A stretch of DNA of 64,000 bases, from assembly GCF_000725545.1 (NCBI RefSeq), contig NZ_JNZP01000016.1, positions 62,001-126,000 of the forward strand, read 5' to 3'. Below, piece after piece: positions 36,659-43,996 of this stretch (the stretch's first letter is position 1; the number at the start of each line of letters is the position of its first letter). The stretch comes from Streptomyces exfoliatus. Its GTDB lineage: Bacteria > Actinomycetota > Actinomycetes > Streptomycetales > Streptomycetaceae. A program made the position numbers and the translations under genes. The notes below the pieces were generated by a model. That model did no database searches. It was not told where the DNA came from and was given only the letters and a program-made list of their open reading frames with translations.

Positions 36659-37717
36659 CTAGCCGTGGAGGAGCCGGGCGATCTCCCGGGCGGCTTCGCG
36701 GGCGGGGCGGCCGACGCCGATGAGCGTGGCGGAGGCGGGGCCCGTCCAGTCTCCGTAACCGAGCAGGTGGAGCCGGGGCTCGCCGACGGCGCGCGTACCG
36801 GCCGTGGGGACGTGGCCGCGCGGGCCGCGCAGGCCGAGCGGCGCCAGATGCGAGAGGGCGGGCCGGAAGCCGGTGCACCAGACGATGGTGTCGGCGTCCG
36901 CGCGGTTGCCGTCATCCCATTCCACGCCGGTCGCGGTGAGCCGGGCGAACATCGGCTGGGCCTTGAGCCGTCCCGCGTCCCGGGCCTCGCGCACGGGCGG
37001 TACGGCGACGATGTCACCGAGGGACGCCACCCCGCCGTTGTCCGTACGGCCTTCGTCGAGGGCACGGCGACGGGCGGTGGCGTGGTCGAACAGGGCCCGG
37101 CCGTCGATGTCGTCGGCGAGGTAGCGGGGTTCGCGGAGGGTGACCCACGTGAGGTCGGTGTCGTACGCGAGGTCGGCGGCGATCTGGGCGCCGGAGTTCC
37201 CGCCGCCGACGACGATCACACGTTCCCCCGCGAGGTCGGCGGGACGCCCGTACTCGACGGTGTGGAGCTGGCGGCCCCTGAACTCGCTCCGGCCGGGCAC
37301 GGCGGGGACGAAGGGCCGCCACCAGGTGCCGGTCGCGCTGATGACCGTACGCGCCCGCCAGGTTCCGGCGTCGGCCTCGACGCGCAGGAACTCCCCGTCC
37401 CTGTGGACCGCTTCGACGCGGACGGGCCGGACGACGGGAAGCTCGTACCGCTGCTCGTAGTCGGTGAGGTACGAGACGACGTGCGAGGCGTCCGGGTACG
37501 TCTCCCCCGGCTGCGGCGGCATGAGCCGCCCCGGCAGGGAGGAGTAGGCGGCCGGTGAGAACAGGTGCAGGGAGTCCCAGGTGTGCCGCCAGGCGCCGCC
37601 CGGAGCGGACTGCGCGTCGAGGACGACGAAGTCGAGGCCGAGGCGGCGCAGGTGATAGCCGGCGGCGAGCCCGGCCTGGCCGCCGCCGATCACCACCACG
37701 TCCGCGGTCCGTGTCAT
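36659..37717 (-). CDS. arsO: ArsO-type flavin monooxygenase
   Basis: Protein of 352 residues; the ATG overlaps the aquaporin stop as ATGA. FAD motif VVVIGGGQAGLAAGYHLRRLGLDF, the FMO-like segment FSPAAYSSLPG, NADPH motif VIVVGGGNSGAQIAADLA and TIVWCTGFRPALSHL define the family. ArsO genes occur in Streptomyces arsenic islands, for example the linear plasmid pHZ227 as I recall, but the reaction is not settled. It is cotranscribed with the aquaporin and probably the second arsR. Confidence 0.85.
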   Translation of the reverse strand: MTRTADVVVIGGGQAGLAAGYHLRRLGLDFVVLDAQSAPGGAWRHTWDSLHLFSPAAYSSLPGRLMPPQPGETYPDASHVVSYLTDYEQRYELPVVRPVRVEAVHRDGEFLRVEADAGTWRARTVISATGTWWRPFVPAVPGRSEFRGRQLHTVEYGRPADLAGERVIVVGGGNSGAQIAADLAYDTDLTWVTLREPRYLADDIDGRALFDHATARRRALDEGRTDNGGVASLGDIVAVPPVREARDAGRLKAQPMFARLTATGVEWDDGNRADADTIVWCTGFRPALSHLAPLGLRGPRGHVPTAGTRAVGEPRLHLLGYGDWTGPASATLIGVGRPAREAAREIARLLHG

Positions 37718-38484
37718 CCGGCGGTCGTCCTGCCCCGCGGGAAGATGACCGCGACCAGGGCCAGGCCCAGGACCGCGCCGACCAGCTGCATGCCGATGAA
37801 CCCCGGGACGGAGGCGGGGGCGATGCCGGCGAAGGTGTCGGTGAAGGCGCGGCCGATGGTCACCGCCGGGTTCGCGAACGAGGTCGACGAGGCGAACCAG
37901 TAAGCGGCGCCGATGTACGAGGCGACGGCGACGGGTGCGAAACGGAGCCGGTCGGTGCGCGCGAGCCCGAAGATCAGCAGGATCAGACCGGCGGTCGCCA
38001 CGACCTCGCCGAGGAGCAGGTTCCCGGCCGAGCGGTCGTGCGTGGACCACTTCACCAGCGGCTCGCCGAACATCGCGTCCGCCAGTACCGCGCCCGCGAC
38101 GGCGCCGACGACCTGCGACGGGACGTACACCGCGAGCTCGCGCCCGGTGACGCCACCGCCGCCGTGACGGGCGGTCCACCACTCGGCGAGGGTGACCGCC
38201 GGGTTGAAGTGCGCGCCGGAGACCGGGCCGAGGAGGACGATCAGGACGCCGAGGCCGAAGACGGTGGCCGTGGAGTTGGCAAGCAGCTGCAGCGCCACGT
38301 CGTCGGTGAGCTGGGTGGCCTGGATGCCGGAGCCCACGACGATCGCCACGAGGGCGGCGGTGCCGACGAGCTCGGCGGCCGCTCGCGCGACGAGCGGGGT
38401 ACGGGGCGGGGTGGCGCCGGGGGCGGGCCGCGGCGACGTGTCGGCGGCTATGGCGTCGCTCGCTGCGGGCTCGGTGGCGGTCAC
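37714..38484 (-). CDS. MIP-family aquaporin/aquaglyceroporin, arsenic-linked
   Basis: Protein of 256 residues from a GTG start, with six helices and two half-helices. NPA boxes are intact: SGAHFNPAVTLAEWW and SFANPAVTIGRAFTD. A 30-residue Pro/Ala N-terminal extension precedes the channel. Its place between arsR and arsO is that of AqpS-type channels, which let As(OH)3 leave the cell down its gradient after arsenate reduction. With no ArsB or Acr3 in the island it is the most likely arsenite exit. Confidence 0.9.
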   Translation of the reverse strand: MTATEPAASDAIAADTSPRPAPGATPPRTPLVARAAAELVGTAALVAIVVGSGIQATQLTDDVALQLLANSTATVFGLGVLIVLLGPVSGAHFNPAVTLAEWWTARHGGGGVTGRELAVYVPSQVVGAVAGAVLADAMFGEPLVKWSTHDRSAGNLLLGEVVATAGLILLIFGLARTDRLRFAPVAVASYIGAAYWFASSTSFANPAVTIGRAFTDTFAGIAPASVPGFIGMQLVGAVLGLALVAVIFPRGRTTAG

Positions 38485-38518
38485 GGGCGGGATCTCCTCG
38501 GGCAGGTGGGGCGAGAGG

Positions 38519-38827
38519 CTACGGACAGGCTCTCTTGGTGTCGGCGTTGGCGCGCGCGGCCTCGGCGAGGGCGGCGAACTGCCCGGCCAGGGCTTCGATG
38601 ACGTCCGGCTTGAGCCGGTAGTACGTGAACCGACCGCAGGGCTCGGTCTCGACGACCCCGGCCTCGCGCAGCACTCTCAGGTGATTGGAGAGGTTGGTCT
38701 GCCTGGCACCGGTCTCCTCCACGAGGTGGGTGGTGCACAGCGTCTCGCGGGCGAGCAGGGTCACGATCTGGAGGCGCAGGGGGTCACCCAGAACCCGGAT
38801 CAGATCAGTATCGACTGACGTCATCAT
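38519..38827 (-). CDS. arsR: ArsR/SmtB-family repressor (second copy)
   Basis: Protein of 102 residues starting MMTSVDTDLIRVLGDPLRLQIVTLLARETLCTTHLVEETG, with recognition helix RQTNLSNHLRVLREAGVV and ETEPCGRFTYYRL. Cys in LCTTH and in EPCGR, plus RACP at the end, are possible metalloid ligands, a layout unlike the CVC type of the first copy and closer to the actinobacterial ArsR with displaced sites. It starts the minus-strand operon with aquaporin and arsO (34-base gap). Confidence 0.9.
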   Translation of the reverse strand: MMTSVDTDLIRVLGDPLRLQIVTLLARETLCTTHLVEETGARQTNLSNHLRVLREAGVVETEPCGRFTYYRLKPDVIEALAGQFAALAEAARANADTKRACP

Positions 38828-38861
38828 GGACTGATACTGTCACATCACCCCGAGCTGATAC
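38806..38861. promoter_or_regulatory. ArsR-type boxes between arsR (second) and arsC
   Basis: CAGTATC (38806-38812) and GATACTG (38833-38839) are inverted and enclose the arsR start codon. CTGATAC also occurs as a direct repeat at 38831-38837 and 38855-38861. The boxes can control both divergent transcripts. Confidence 0.55.
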
Positions 38862-38913
38862 CAGCCCGGGCTGACGTCTTCGACGCGCCGTCCCTGCCTC
38901 CGAGGAAGACCCG

Positions 38914-39330
38914 ATGACTGCTCCGCTCGCCTCCGTGCTCTTCGTCTGCGTCCACAACGCCGGCCGCTCCCAGATGGCCGCCGGCTTCCTCAGCCACCTC
39001 GCGGGCGACCGCATCGAGGTCCGCTCCGCCGGTTCCGTCCCGGGTGACCAGGTCAACCCGTCCGCGGTCGAGGCGATGAGGGAGGTCGGCGTCGACATCT
39101 CCGCCCAGAAGCCGAAGGTCCTCACGACCGAGGCCGTCCAGGCGTCCGACTACGTCATCACCATGGGCTGCGGGGACGCCTGCCCGATCTTCCCCGGCAA
39201 GAAGTACCTCGACTGGGCGCTCGAAGACCCGGCCGGCCAGGGCGTCGAGGCCGTCCGCCCCATCCGCGACGAGATCAAGGGCCTCATCGAGGGCCTCATC
39301 GCCGAGATCGACGCGAAGCAGGAGGCGTGA
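38914..39330 (+). CDS. arsC: Arsenate reductase, LMW-phosphatase fold, thioredoxin-coupled
   Basis: Protein of 138 residues with GAGGAAG before the ATG. The P-loop [18 protein letters not shown] holds the nucleophilic Cys; the second thiol pair lies in [12 protein letters not shown]; the closing segment is [10 protein letters not shown]. This is the ArsC class that relays a disulfide to thioredoxin. The thioredoxin reductase gene follows with a GTGA overlap, so reduction power is encoded in the same transcript. Confidence 0.95.
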   Translation: MTAPLASVLFVCVHNAGRSQMAAGFLSHLAGDRIEVRSAGSVPGDQVNPSAVEAMREVGVDISAQKPKVLTTEAVQASDYVITMGCGDACPIFPGKKYLDWALEDPAGQGVEAVRPIRDEIKGLIEGLIAEIDAKQEA

Positions 39331-40319
39331 CCTCGGTGACCGAGCCGACCGCGACCACCGGTGACGACGTCCGCGAGGTCATCGTCATAGGCTCCGGCCC
39401 CGCCGGATACACCGCCGCCCTCTACACCGCCCGAGCCCAGCTCAAGCCCCTGCTCTTCGGCAGCTCGATCTTCGTCGGCGGCTCGCTGACCACGACGACC
39501 GAGGTCGAGAACTTCCCCGGCTTCCCCGAGGGTGTCGACGGGCCGGTCCTCATGGAGAACATGCGGGCCCAGGCCGAACGCTTCGGCGCCGAGATGATCG
39601 ACGACGACATCGTCTCCGTCGACCTGACCGGCGAGATCAAGGAAGTCACCGACTCCGAGGGCACCGTCCACCGGGCGAAGGCCGTGATCGTCGCGACCGG
39701 CTCCGGCTACCGCAAGCTCGGTCTTCCCAACGAGGACGAGCTGTCCGGGCGCGGTGTGTCCTGGTGCGCCACGTGCGACGGGTTCTTCTTCCGCGACCGC
39801 GACATCGTCGTGGTCGGCGGCGGCGACACCGCCATGGAGGAGGCCACCTTCCTCACCCGCTTCGCCAGGTCGGTCACCGTCGTGCACCGCCGCTCCGCCC
39901 TGCGCGCCTCCAAGGTCATGCAGAACCGCGCGTTCGCCGACGACAAGATCTCCTTCGCCTTCGACAGCGAGATCGCCGAGATCACGTCCGAGAACGGCCT
40001 GCTCGGCGGCGTCGTCCTGCGCGACACCGTCACCGGCGAGAGCCGCCCGCTGGACGTCACCGGTCTGTTCATCGCCATCGGCCACGACCCGCGCACCGAA
40101 CTCTTCACCGGCCAGATCGACCTGGACGACGAGGGCTACATCAAGGTCGAGGCGCCCTCCACCCGTACGAACGTCCCCGGCGTCTTCGCGGCGGGCGACG
40201 TCGTCGACCACACCTACCGCCAGGCCATCACCGCCGCCGGCACCGGCGCGGCGGCGGCCCTGGACGCGGAGCGCTACCTCGCCACCGTCGCCGACAGGGC
40301 AGAGGCCGCGAGGGTCTGA
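39327..40319 (+). CDS. arsT: Thioredoxin reductase (ArsT)
   Basis: Protein of 330 residues; the GTG overlaps the arsC stop. It contains FAD motif [21 protein letters not shown], the redox pair CATCDG (Cys-Ala-Thr-Cys), NADPH motif [20 protein letters not shown] and [23 protein letters not shown]. It regenerates the thioredoxin that reduces ArsC. This arsC-arsT pairing is known from Streptomyces arsenic islands. Confidence 0.93.
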   Translation: MTSVTEPTATTGDDVREVIVIGSGPAGYTAALYTARAQLKPLLFGSSIFVGGSLTTTTEVENFPGFPEGVDGPVLMENMRAQAERFGAEMIDDDIVSVDLTGEIKEVTDSEGTVHRAKAVIVATGSGYRKLGLPNEDELSGRGVSWCATCDGFFFRDRDIVVVGGGDTAMEEATFLTRFARSVTVVHRRSALRASKVMQNRAFADDKISFAFDSEIAEITSENGLLGGVVLRDTVTGESRPLDVTGLFIAIGHDPRTELFTGQIDLDDEGYIKVEAPSTRTNVPGVFAAGDVVDHTYRQAITAAGTGAAAALDAERYLATVADRAEAARV

Positions 40320-40642
40320 CCGCCTGGGTCAGGGGGTCCCGGGTCACGGGGTCGGCGCCGGATTCCTGAGCACCTCCGTCAGGGCGGAGATGCTCTGGTC
40401 CCCGTAGCCGGCCTCGACGGCCCGCTTAGCAGGTCATGGAAGGGCTTGACCCATTCCGTGTCGAGGTTCGCCTCCCTGCCGAGTTCCTCGGCTGGCGATG
40501 ACGGCCGGATGTGGCCCTGACGCGACCCGACGCGGGGCCCTGTGTGCTGCCCCCAGCACCCTGCGGCCGGTTGCGCGGCCTCAGCAAATCCTCAGCATCC
40601 GCGCGTGATCCTTCCCTGGACCGACCACCGTGGGAGTACCTC
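40320..40642. other. Intergenic stretch with a decayed gene end
   Basis: The 323 bases between arsT and the secreted hydrolase hold one recognisable remnant, described separately, and about 130 bases upstream of the hydrolase that should hold its promoter. I see no intact gene. Confidence 0.5.
40344..40515 (-). pseudogene. C-terminal remnant of an oxidoreductase-like gene
   Basis: Minus-strand frames give EELGREANLDTEWVKPFHDL, then after a one-base shift RAVEAGYGDQSISALTEVLR followed by NPAPTP and a stop at 40344. The pieces look like the helical end of a 6-phosphogluconate-dehydrogenase-like or imine-reductase-like NAD(P) enzyme. No start, Rossmann domain or intact frame remains. The family assignment is tentative; the coding past is fairly clear. 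Confidence 0.4.
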
Positions 40643-42307
40643 GTGATCACCGCCCCCACCCGCCGCCGTCAGGCCCTCCTCCTCGCCCTCGCCGTGCTCG
40701 GCACCGCCTCCCTGGCGGCCTGCACGGCCGGCCCCGGCTCGGACGGAAACCGGCCGAGGTCCTCGGCCGTCCCGGCCGACCCCGCCGCCCGCCCCGACCT
40801 CGGACGCTTCTACGGCCAGAAGCTCACCTGGCGGCCCTGCGGCGCGTACCGGTGTGCCGCGCTCACCGTCCCCATGGACTACTCCCGCCCCGGCGACGGC
40901 AGGACGTTCGTGCTGCCGGTGGCGAAGGCGGTTACCGCCGCCCCGGGGAAGCGCGTCGGTTCGCTCGTCCTCAACCCCGGCGGCCCCGGGGAGCGCGGGG
41001 TGCGGCTGATCAAGGACGGCGTCGCCGACGACCTGGGGCGGGGCGTACGCGAACGGTTCGACGTCGTGTCCTTCGACCCGCGCGGGGTCGGGGAGAGCAA
41101 GCCGGCCCTGACCTGCCGCACCGAAGAGCCGACCGAGCGCGCCGAACCGACCGGCGGGGAGCCCCAGGGCACACCGCTCCATCCTCGAACGGACGCCGAA
41201 CGCGCCGACGTGCTCGCCGACGCGCGGACGACGGCCGCCGACTGCCGGAAGGCCAGTGGTGCGCTGCTGCCGCACGTCGGCACAGACGACGCGGCCCGGG
41301 ACCTGGACGTGCTGCGGGCGGCGCTCGGCGAGCGGAGGCTGACGTACGTCGGCTGGTCGTACGGCACCAGTCTGGGCACCTCGTACGCCGAGCAGTTCCC
41401 GCGCCGCGTACGGGCGATGGTCCTGGACGGGGCGGTCGACCCGTCCCTCGACTGGCGGCAGCGCATGCTCGGCCAGGCGACCGGGTTCCGGAAGGCGGTG
41501 GAGGAGTACGCCGAGTCCTGCGCCGCCACGATCGGCGCCGCGTGCCCCGGCGCGACGCTCGAGGAGATACGCGCGCTGATCGACCGGCTCCTCGAGCGGA
41601 CGCAGCGGGAACCGCTGGCGGTCGACGACTCCGCGTCCGGTCTCGACGCCGCGGGCCTCGTCTCCGCGCTGAGCCTGTCCATGTACACGCCGGAGGACCA
41701 GTGGGCGGACCTGTCCGAGGCCCTGCGCGCGGCGGACGACGGTGACGGGACGAGACTGGCGGGCCTGACGACGGGCGGGGAGGAGTCCCCTGACCCCGAA
41801 GCTGAGGCTGAGGCTGAGGTGGAGGCTGAGGGTGAGGCTGAGGGTGAGGCTGGATCCGAGGCAGGCTCCGAAGACGAGGCGGACGTCCCCGAGGACAACC
41901 GCGACGCCGCCCTCATCGCGATCAACTGCCTCGACGTCCCCCATCCGCATGACGCGCAGGCCTACTGGGATGCCCTGGCCCCCGCCGAGAAGGCCGCGGG
42001 CGTCTACGGCACGACCGGGGTGACGAACGAGCTGGTCTGCCGTGACTGGCCCACCGGTCGCGGGCGCCCGCACCGGGTGAGCGCCCCCGGGGTCCCGTCG
42101 GTCCTCGTCGTGGGCACGGCGGGCGACCCCGCGACCCCGTACGGGGAGGCGGTGAGCCTGGCGCGCCAGTTCCCCGACGGCATGCTGCTGACGTTCGACT
42201 CCACCGGTCACACCGGGTACGGCCGCAACGCCTGCGTCGACCGGCAGGTCGAGGAGTACCTGATCTCGCTCACGAGGGTCCGGCCGGGCACGACGTGCAC
42301 GGCATGA
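40643..42307 (+). CDS. Secreted alpha/beta-hydrolase peptidase (tripeptidyl aminopeptidase-like lipoprotein)
   Basis: Protein of 554 residues from GTG 40643 with GGGAG six bases upstream. The signal ends in the lipobox LAAC (Cys about 27). The fold shows VLNPGGPGERGV, FDPRGVGES and the nucleophile elbow GWSYGTSLG with Ser about 239; the C-terminal VVGTAGDPATPYGEA and STGHTGYGRNACVD supply Asp and His. Relatives SlpD/SlpE and Tap remove N-terminal peptides outside the cell. A Glu/Ala-rich stretch of about 30 residues before the C-terminal half is unusual for the family. Confidence 0.87.
   Translation: MITAPTRRRQALLLALAVLGTASLAACTAGPGSDGNRPRSSAVPADPAARPDLGRFYGQKLTWRPCGAYRCAALTVPMDYSRPGDGRTFVLPVAKAVTAAPGKRVGSLVLNPGGPGERGVRLIKDGVADDLGRGVRERFDVVSFDPRGVGESKPALTCRTEEPTERAEPTGGEPQGTPLHPRTDAERADVLADARTTAADCRKASGALLPHVGTDDAARDLDVLRAALGERRLTYVGWSYGTSLGTSYAEQFPRRVRAMVLDGAVDPSLDWRQRMLGQATGFRKAVEEYAESCAATIGAACPGATLEEIRALIDRLLERTQREPLAVDDSASGLDAAGLVSALSLSMYTPEDQWADLSEALRAADDGDGTRLAGLTTGGEESPDPEAEAEAEVEAEGEAEGEAGSEAGSEDEADVPEDNRDAALIAINCLDVPHPHDAQAYWDALAPAEKAAGVYGTTGVTNELVCRDWPTGRGRPHRVSAPGVPSVLVVGTAGDPATPYGEAVSLARQFPDGMLLTFDSTGHTGYGRNACVDRQVEEYLISLTRVRPGTTCTA
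41799..41858 (+). repeat. Degenerate 6-bp repeats (gaggct/gagggt) coding an acidic insert
   Basis: About ten near-identical hexamers encode alternating Glu/Ala and Glu/Gly inside the hydrolase gene, in a region that joins the lid to the C-terminal part of the fold. Confidence 0.8.
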
Positions 42308-42350
42308 CGGCCGGGCTCCCGCCGTACACGAGGCCGTCAGGGCGTCATGA

Positions 42351-43778
42351 TCACGCGGTCAGGGTCATGAGGTCAGGGCTCTCCTGCAGGTCGTCAGGGT
42401 TCTCCGGCGGGTCGTCAGGGGTTTCCGGCGGGTCGAGAAGGTCCAGTTCGGCCGTGAGAGCGGCGGCCAGCGCGTCGAGGTCGGGGACGGCCTCGCCGTC
42501 GGCGACGAGGCCGATGTGGACCTGCCCGCCGTACGGGGACATGGCGACGGCGAGGGACTGGCCGCGGGCGAGCGGGGCCATGGGGAACAGCGCGCGGAGC
42601 GGGGCGCCGCCGAGGGAGAGCGCGGAACGGGGCAGCGGCACCTGGGTGACGAGCAGGTCGAAGAGGAGCCGGGCGGCGCCGGAGGCCAGCGGGGCGCCGA
42701 AACGGTGGGCGAGCGGGTGCAGCCGGTCGGCGAGCAGGGCGACGGCACCGGCGCCCCGGAAGGGCCCGGCGGCCTTGTTGCGGTCCATACCGTGCCGGAC
42801 GGAGGCAAGCCGCGCGGCCGGATCGGGCTCGGTGACGGGCAGGTCGACGAGGTAGCCGGAGAGGCTGTTGCCGGGGCCGGGCGGAGCGCCGGGGCGGCGG
42901 CGCGACACGGGGACCAGGGCCCGGGGGTCGGTCCCCGGGAGGGGGAGACCGCGTCCTTCGAACCAGCGGCGGAGGGCTCCGGCGACCACCGCGAGGAGGA
43001 CGTCGTTGGCGGTTCCGCCGGTGCCGCGGCGGACCCGGTGGACGCGGTCGAGGGACAGGGTCACGGTGGCGACGCGGCGGGTCCCGCTGGACTCGGCGGC
43101 GAGTGCGGTGTCCGGGCCGTCGAGGCGGCCGACGCGCAGGACGGAGGATCCGACCACGGAGGCGCCGACCTCGACGGCCCTGCCGAGATCGCCGAGCCGC
43201 TCCCTGGCGATGCCGAGGAGCCGTCCGGGACCGGGGAGCCAGGAACCCGGCGGTACGGGGCGGGGCCGGCGAGCGGGGCGGCGGCCCGCGGCGATCTCGT
43301 CGAAGATCCCGGCGCCGATGGCGACGGCCCGCATGCCGTCGGCGAGGGCGTGGTGGAGTTTGACGAGCACGGCGAAGGAGCCGTCCGGGGCGCCACTCAG
43401 CAGGTACATCTCCCACGGCGGAAGGCCGCGGGCGACCGGGCGCTCCATGAGCTCGGCGGCGAGCCGCGCGGTCTCTGCGGGGAAGTCGGCGCCGGGGAGG
43501 GTGATCTCGTGCACGTGGCGGTGCACGTCGAAGTCCGGGTCCGCGCTCCAGGCGGCGCCGCCGACGGGGAGGAGGACGTCGCGGACGCGCATCCGGAGCC
43601 GGGGGACGGCGGCGGCACGGCGGGCGAGCAGGTCCAGGAGGTCCAGGGGTTCCCGGCCGGGTGTTCCGTCCGGGGGGACGGGGCCGAAGTGGGCGAGCGC
43701 TCCGAGGTGCAGGGGGTGGGCGGTGGATTCCAGGTGCCAGAAGGCCAGGTCAAGCGGTGCCAGTAGCTCGCTGCTCAC
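42351..43778 (-). CDS. WS/DGAT acyltransferase (wax ester/triacylglycerol synthase)
   Basis: Protein of 475 residues from GTG 43778 with GAGGA upstream. The catalytic HHxxxDG motif is KLHHALADGM at about 141-148. The N-terminus has PLDLAFWHLES and the C-terminal half NDVLLAVVAGALRRW and PLARGQSLAVAMSPYGGQVHIGLVAD, typical of the family. It esterifies acyl-CoA to diacylglycerol or fatty alcohols for storage lipid. A Pro/Glu/Asp-rich tail follows (ETPDDPPENPDDLQE). It appears monocistronic. Confidence 0.9.
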   Translation of the reverse strand: MSSELLAPLDLAFWHLESTAHPLHLGALAHFGPVPPDGTPGREPLDLLDLLARRAAAVPRLRMRVRDVLLPVGGAAWSADPDFDVHRHVHEITLPGADFPAETARLAAELMERPVARGLPPWEMYLLSGAPDGSFAVLVKLHHALADGMRAVAIGAGIFDEIAAGRRPARRPRPVPPGSWLPGPGRLLGIARERLGDLGRAVEVGASVVGSSVLRVGRLDGPDTALAAESSGTRRVATVTLSLDRVHRVRRGTGGTANDVLLAVVAGALRRWFEGRGLPLPGTDPRALVPVSRRRPGAPPGPGNSLSGYLVDLPVTEPDPAARLASVRHGMDRNKAAGPFRGAGAVALLADRLHPLAHRFGAPLASGAARLLFDLLVTQVPLPRSALSLGGAPLRALFPMAPLARGQSLAVAMSPYGGQVHIGLVADGEAVPDLDALAAALTAELDLLDPPETPDDPPENPDDLQESPDLMTLTA

Positions 43779-43916
43779 GGGTGTGTCCTCACGTCCTGCG
43801 CGGAAGAGGCGATGGAGGCGGTGGAACGAAGTCAATCGCGTACCGACAGTTACGGTCAAGTACGATCAGTTCACGCTCAGTTAACATCGCCCACCCGCGG
43901 GCTCGGCCACGAGGGT

Positions 43917-43986
43917 GAGCTCCGGCTCGAAGAGCTCCGGCTCGAAGAGCTCCGGCTCGAAGAGTTCTGGTTCGCAGAGCTCCTGG
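43917..43986. repeat. 15-bp tandem repeat, about 4.7 copies
   Basis: gagctccggctcgaa is repeated perfectly at 43917-43931, 43932-43946 and 43947-43961, then diverges (gagttctggttcgca, gagctcctgg). It lies 11 bases beyond the stop of the SpoIIE-type gene, in the gap to the WS/DGAT gene. The unit contains gagctc and a near-palindrome. Confidence 0.9.
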
Positions 43987-43996
43987 ATGGAGGATC

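Noticed and set aside
36659..38182. Longer version of the ArsO gene to 38182
   Set aside because: The extra N-terminus is antisense-like sequence across the aquaporin frame; the ATGA overlap and FAD motif fix the start at 37717.
43917..43986. CRISPR-like array
   Set aside because: Units are contiguous 15-mers without spacers, and no cas gene is present.
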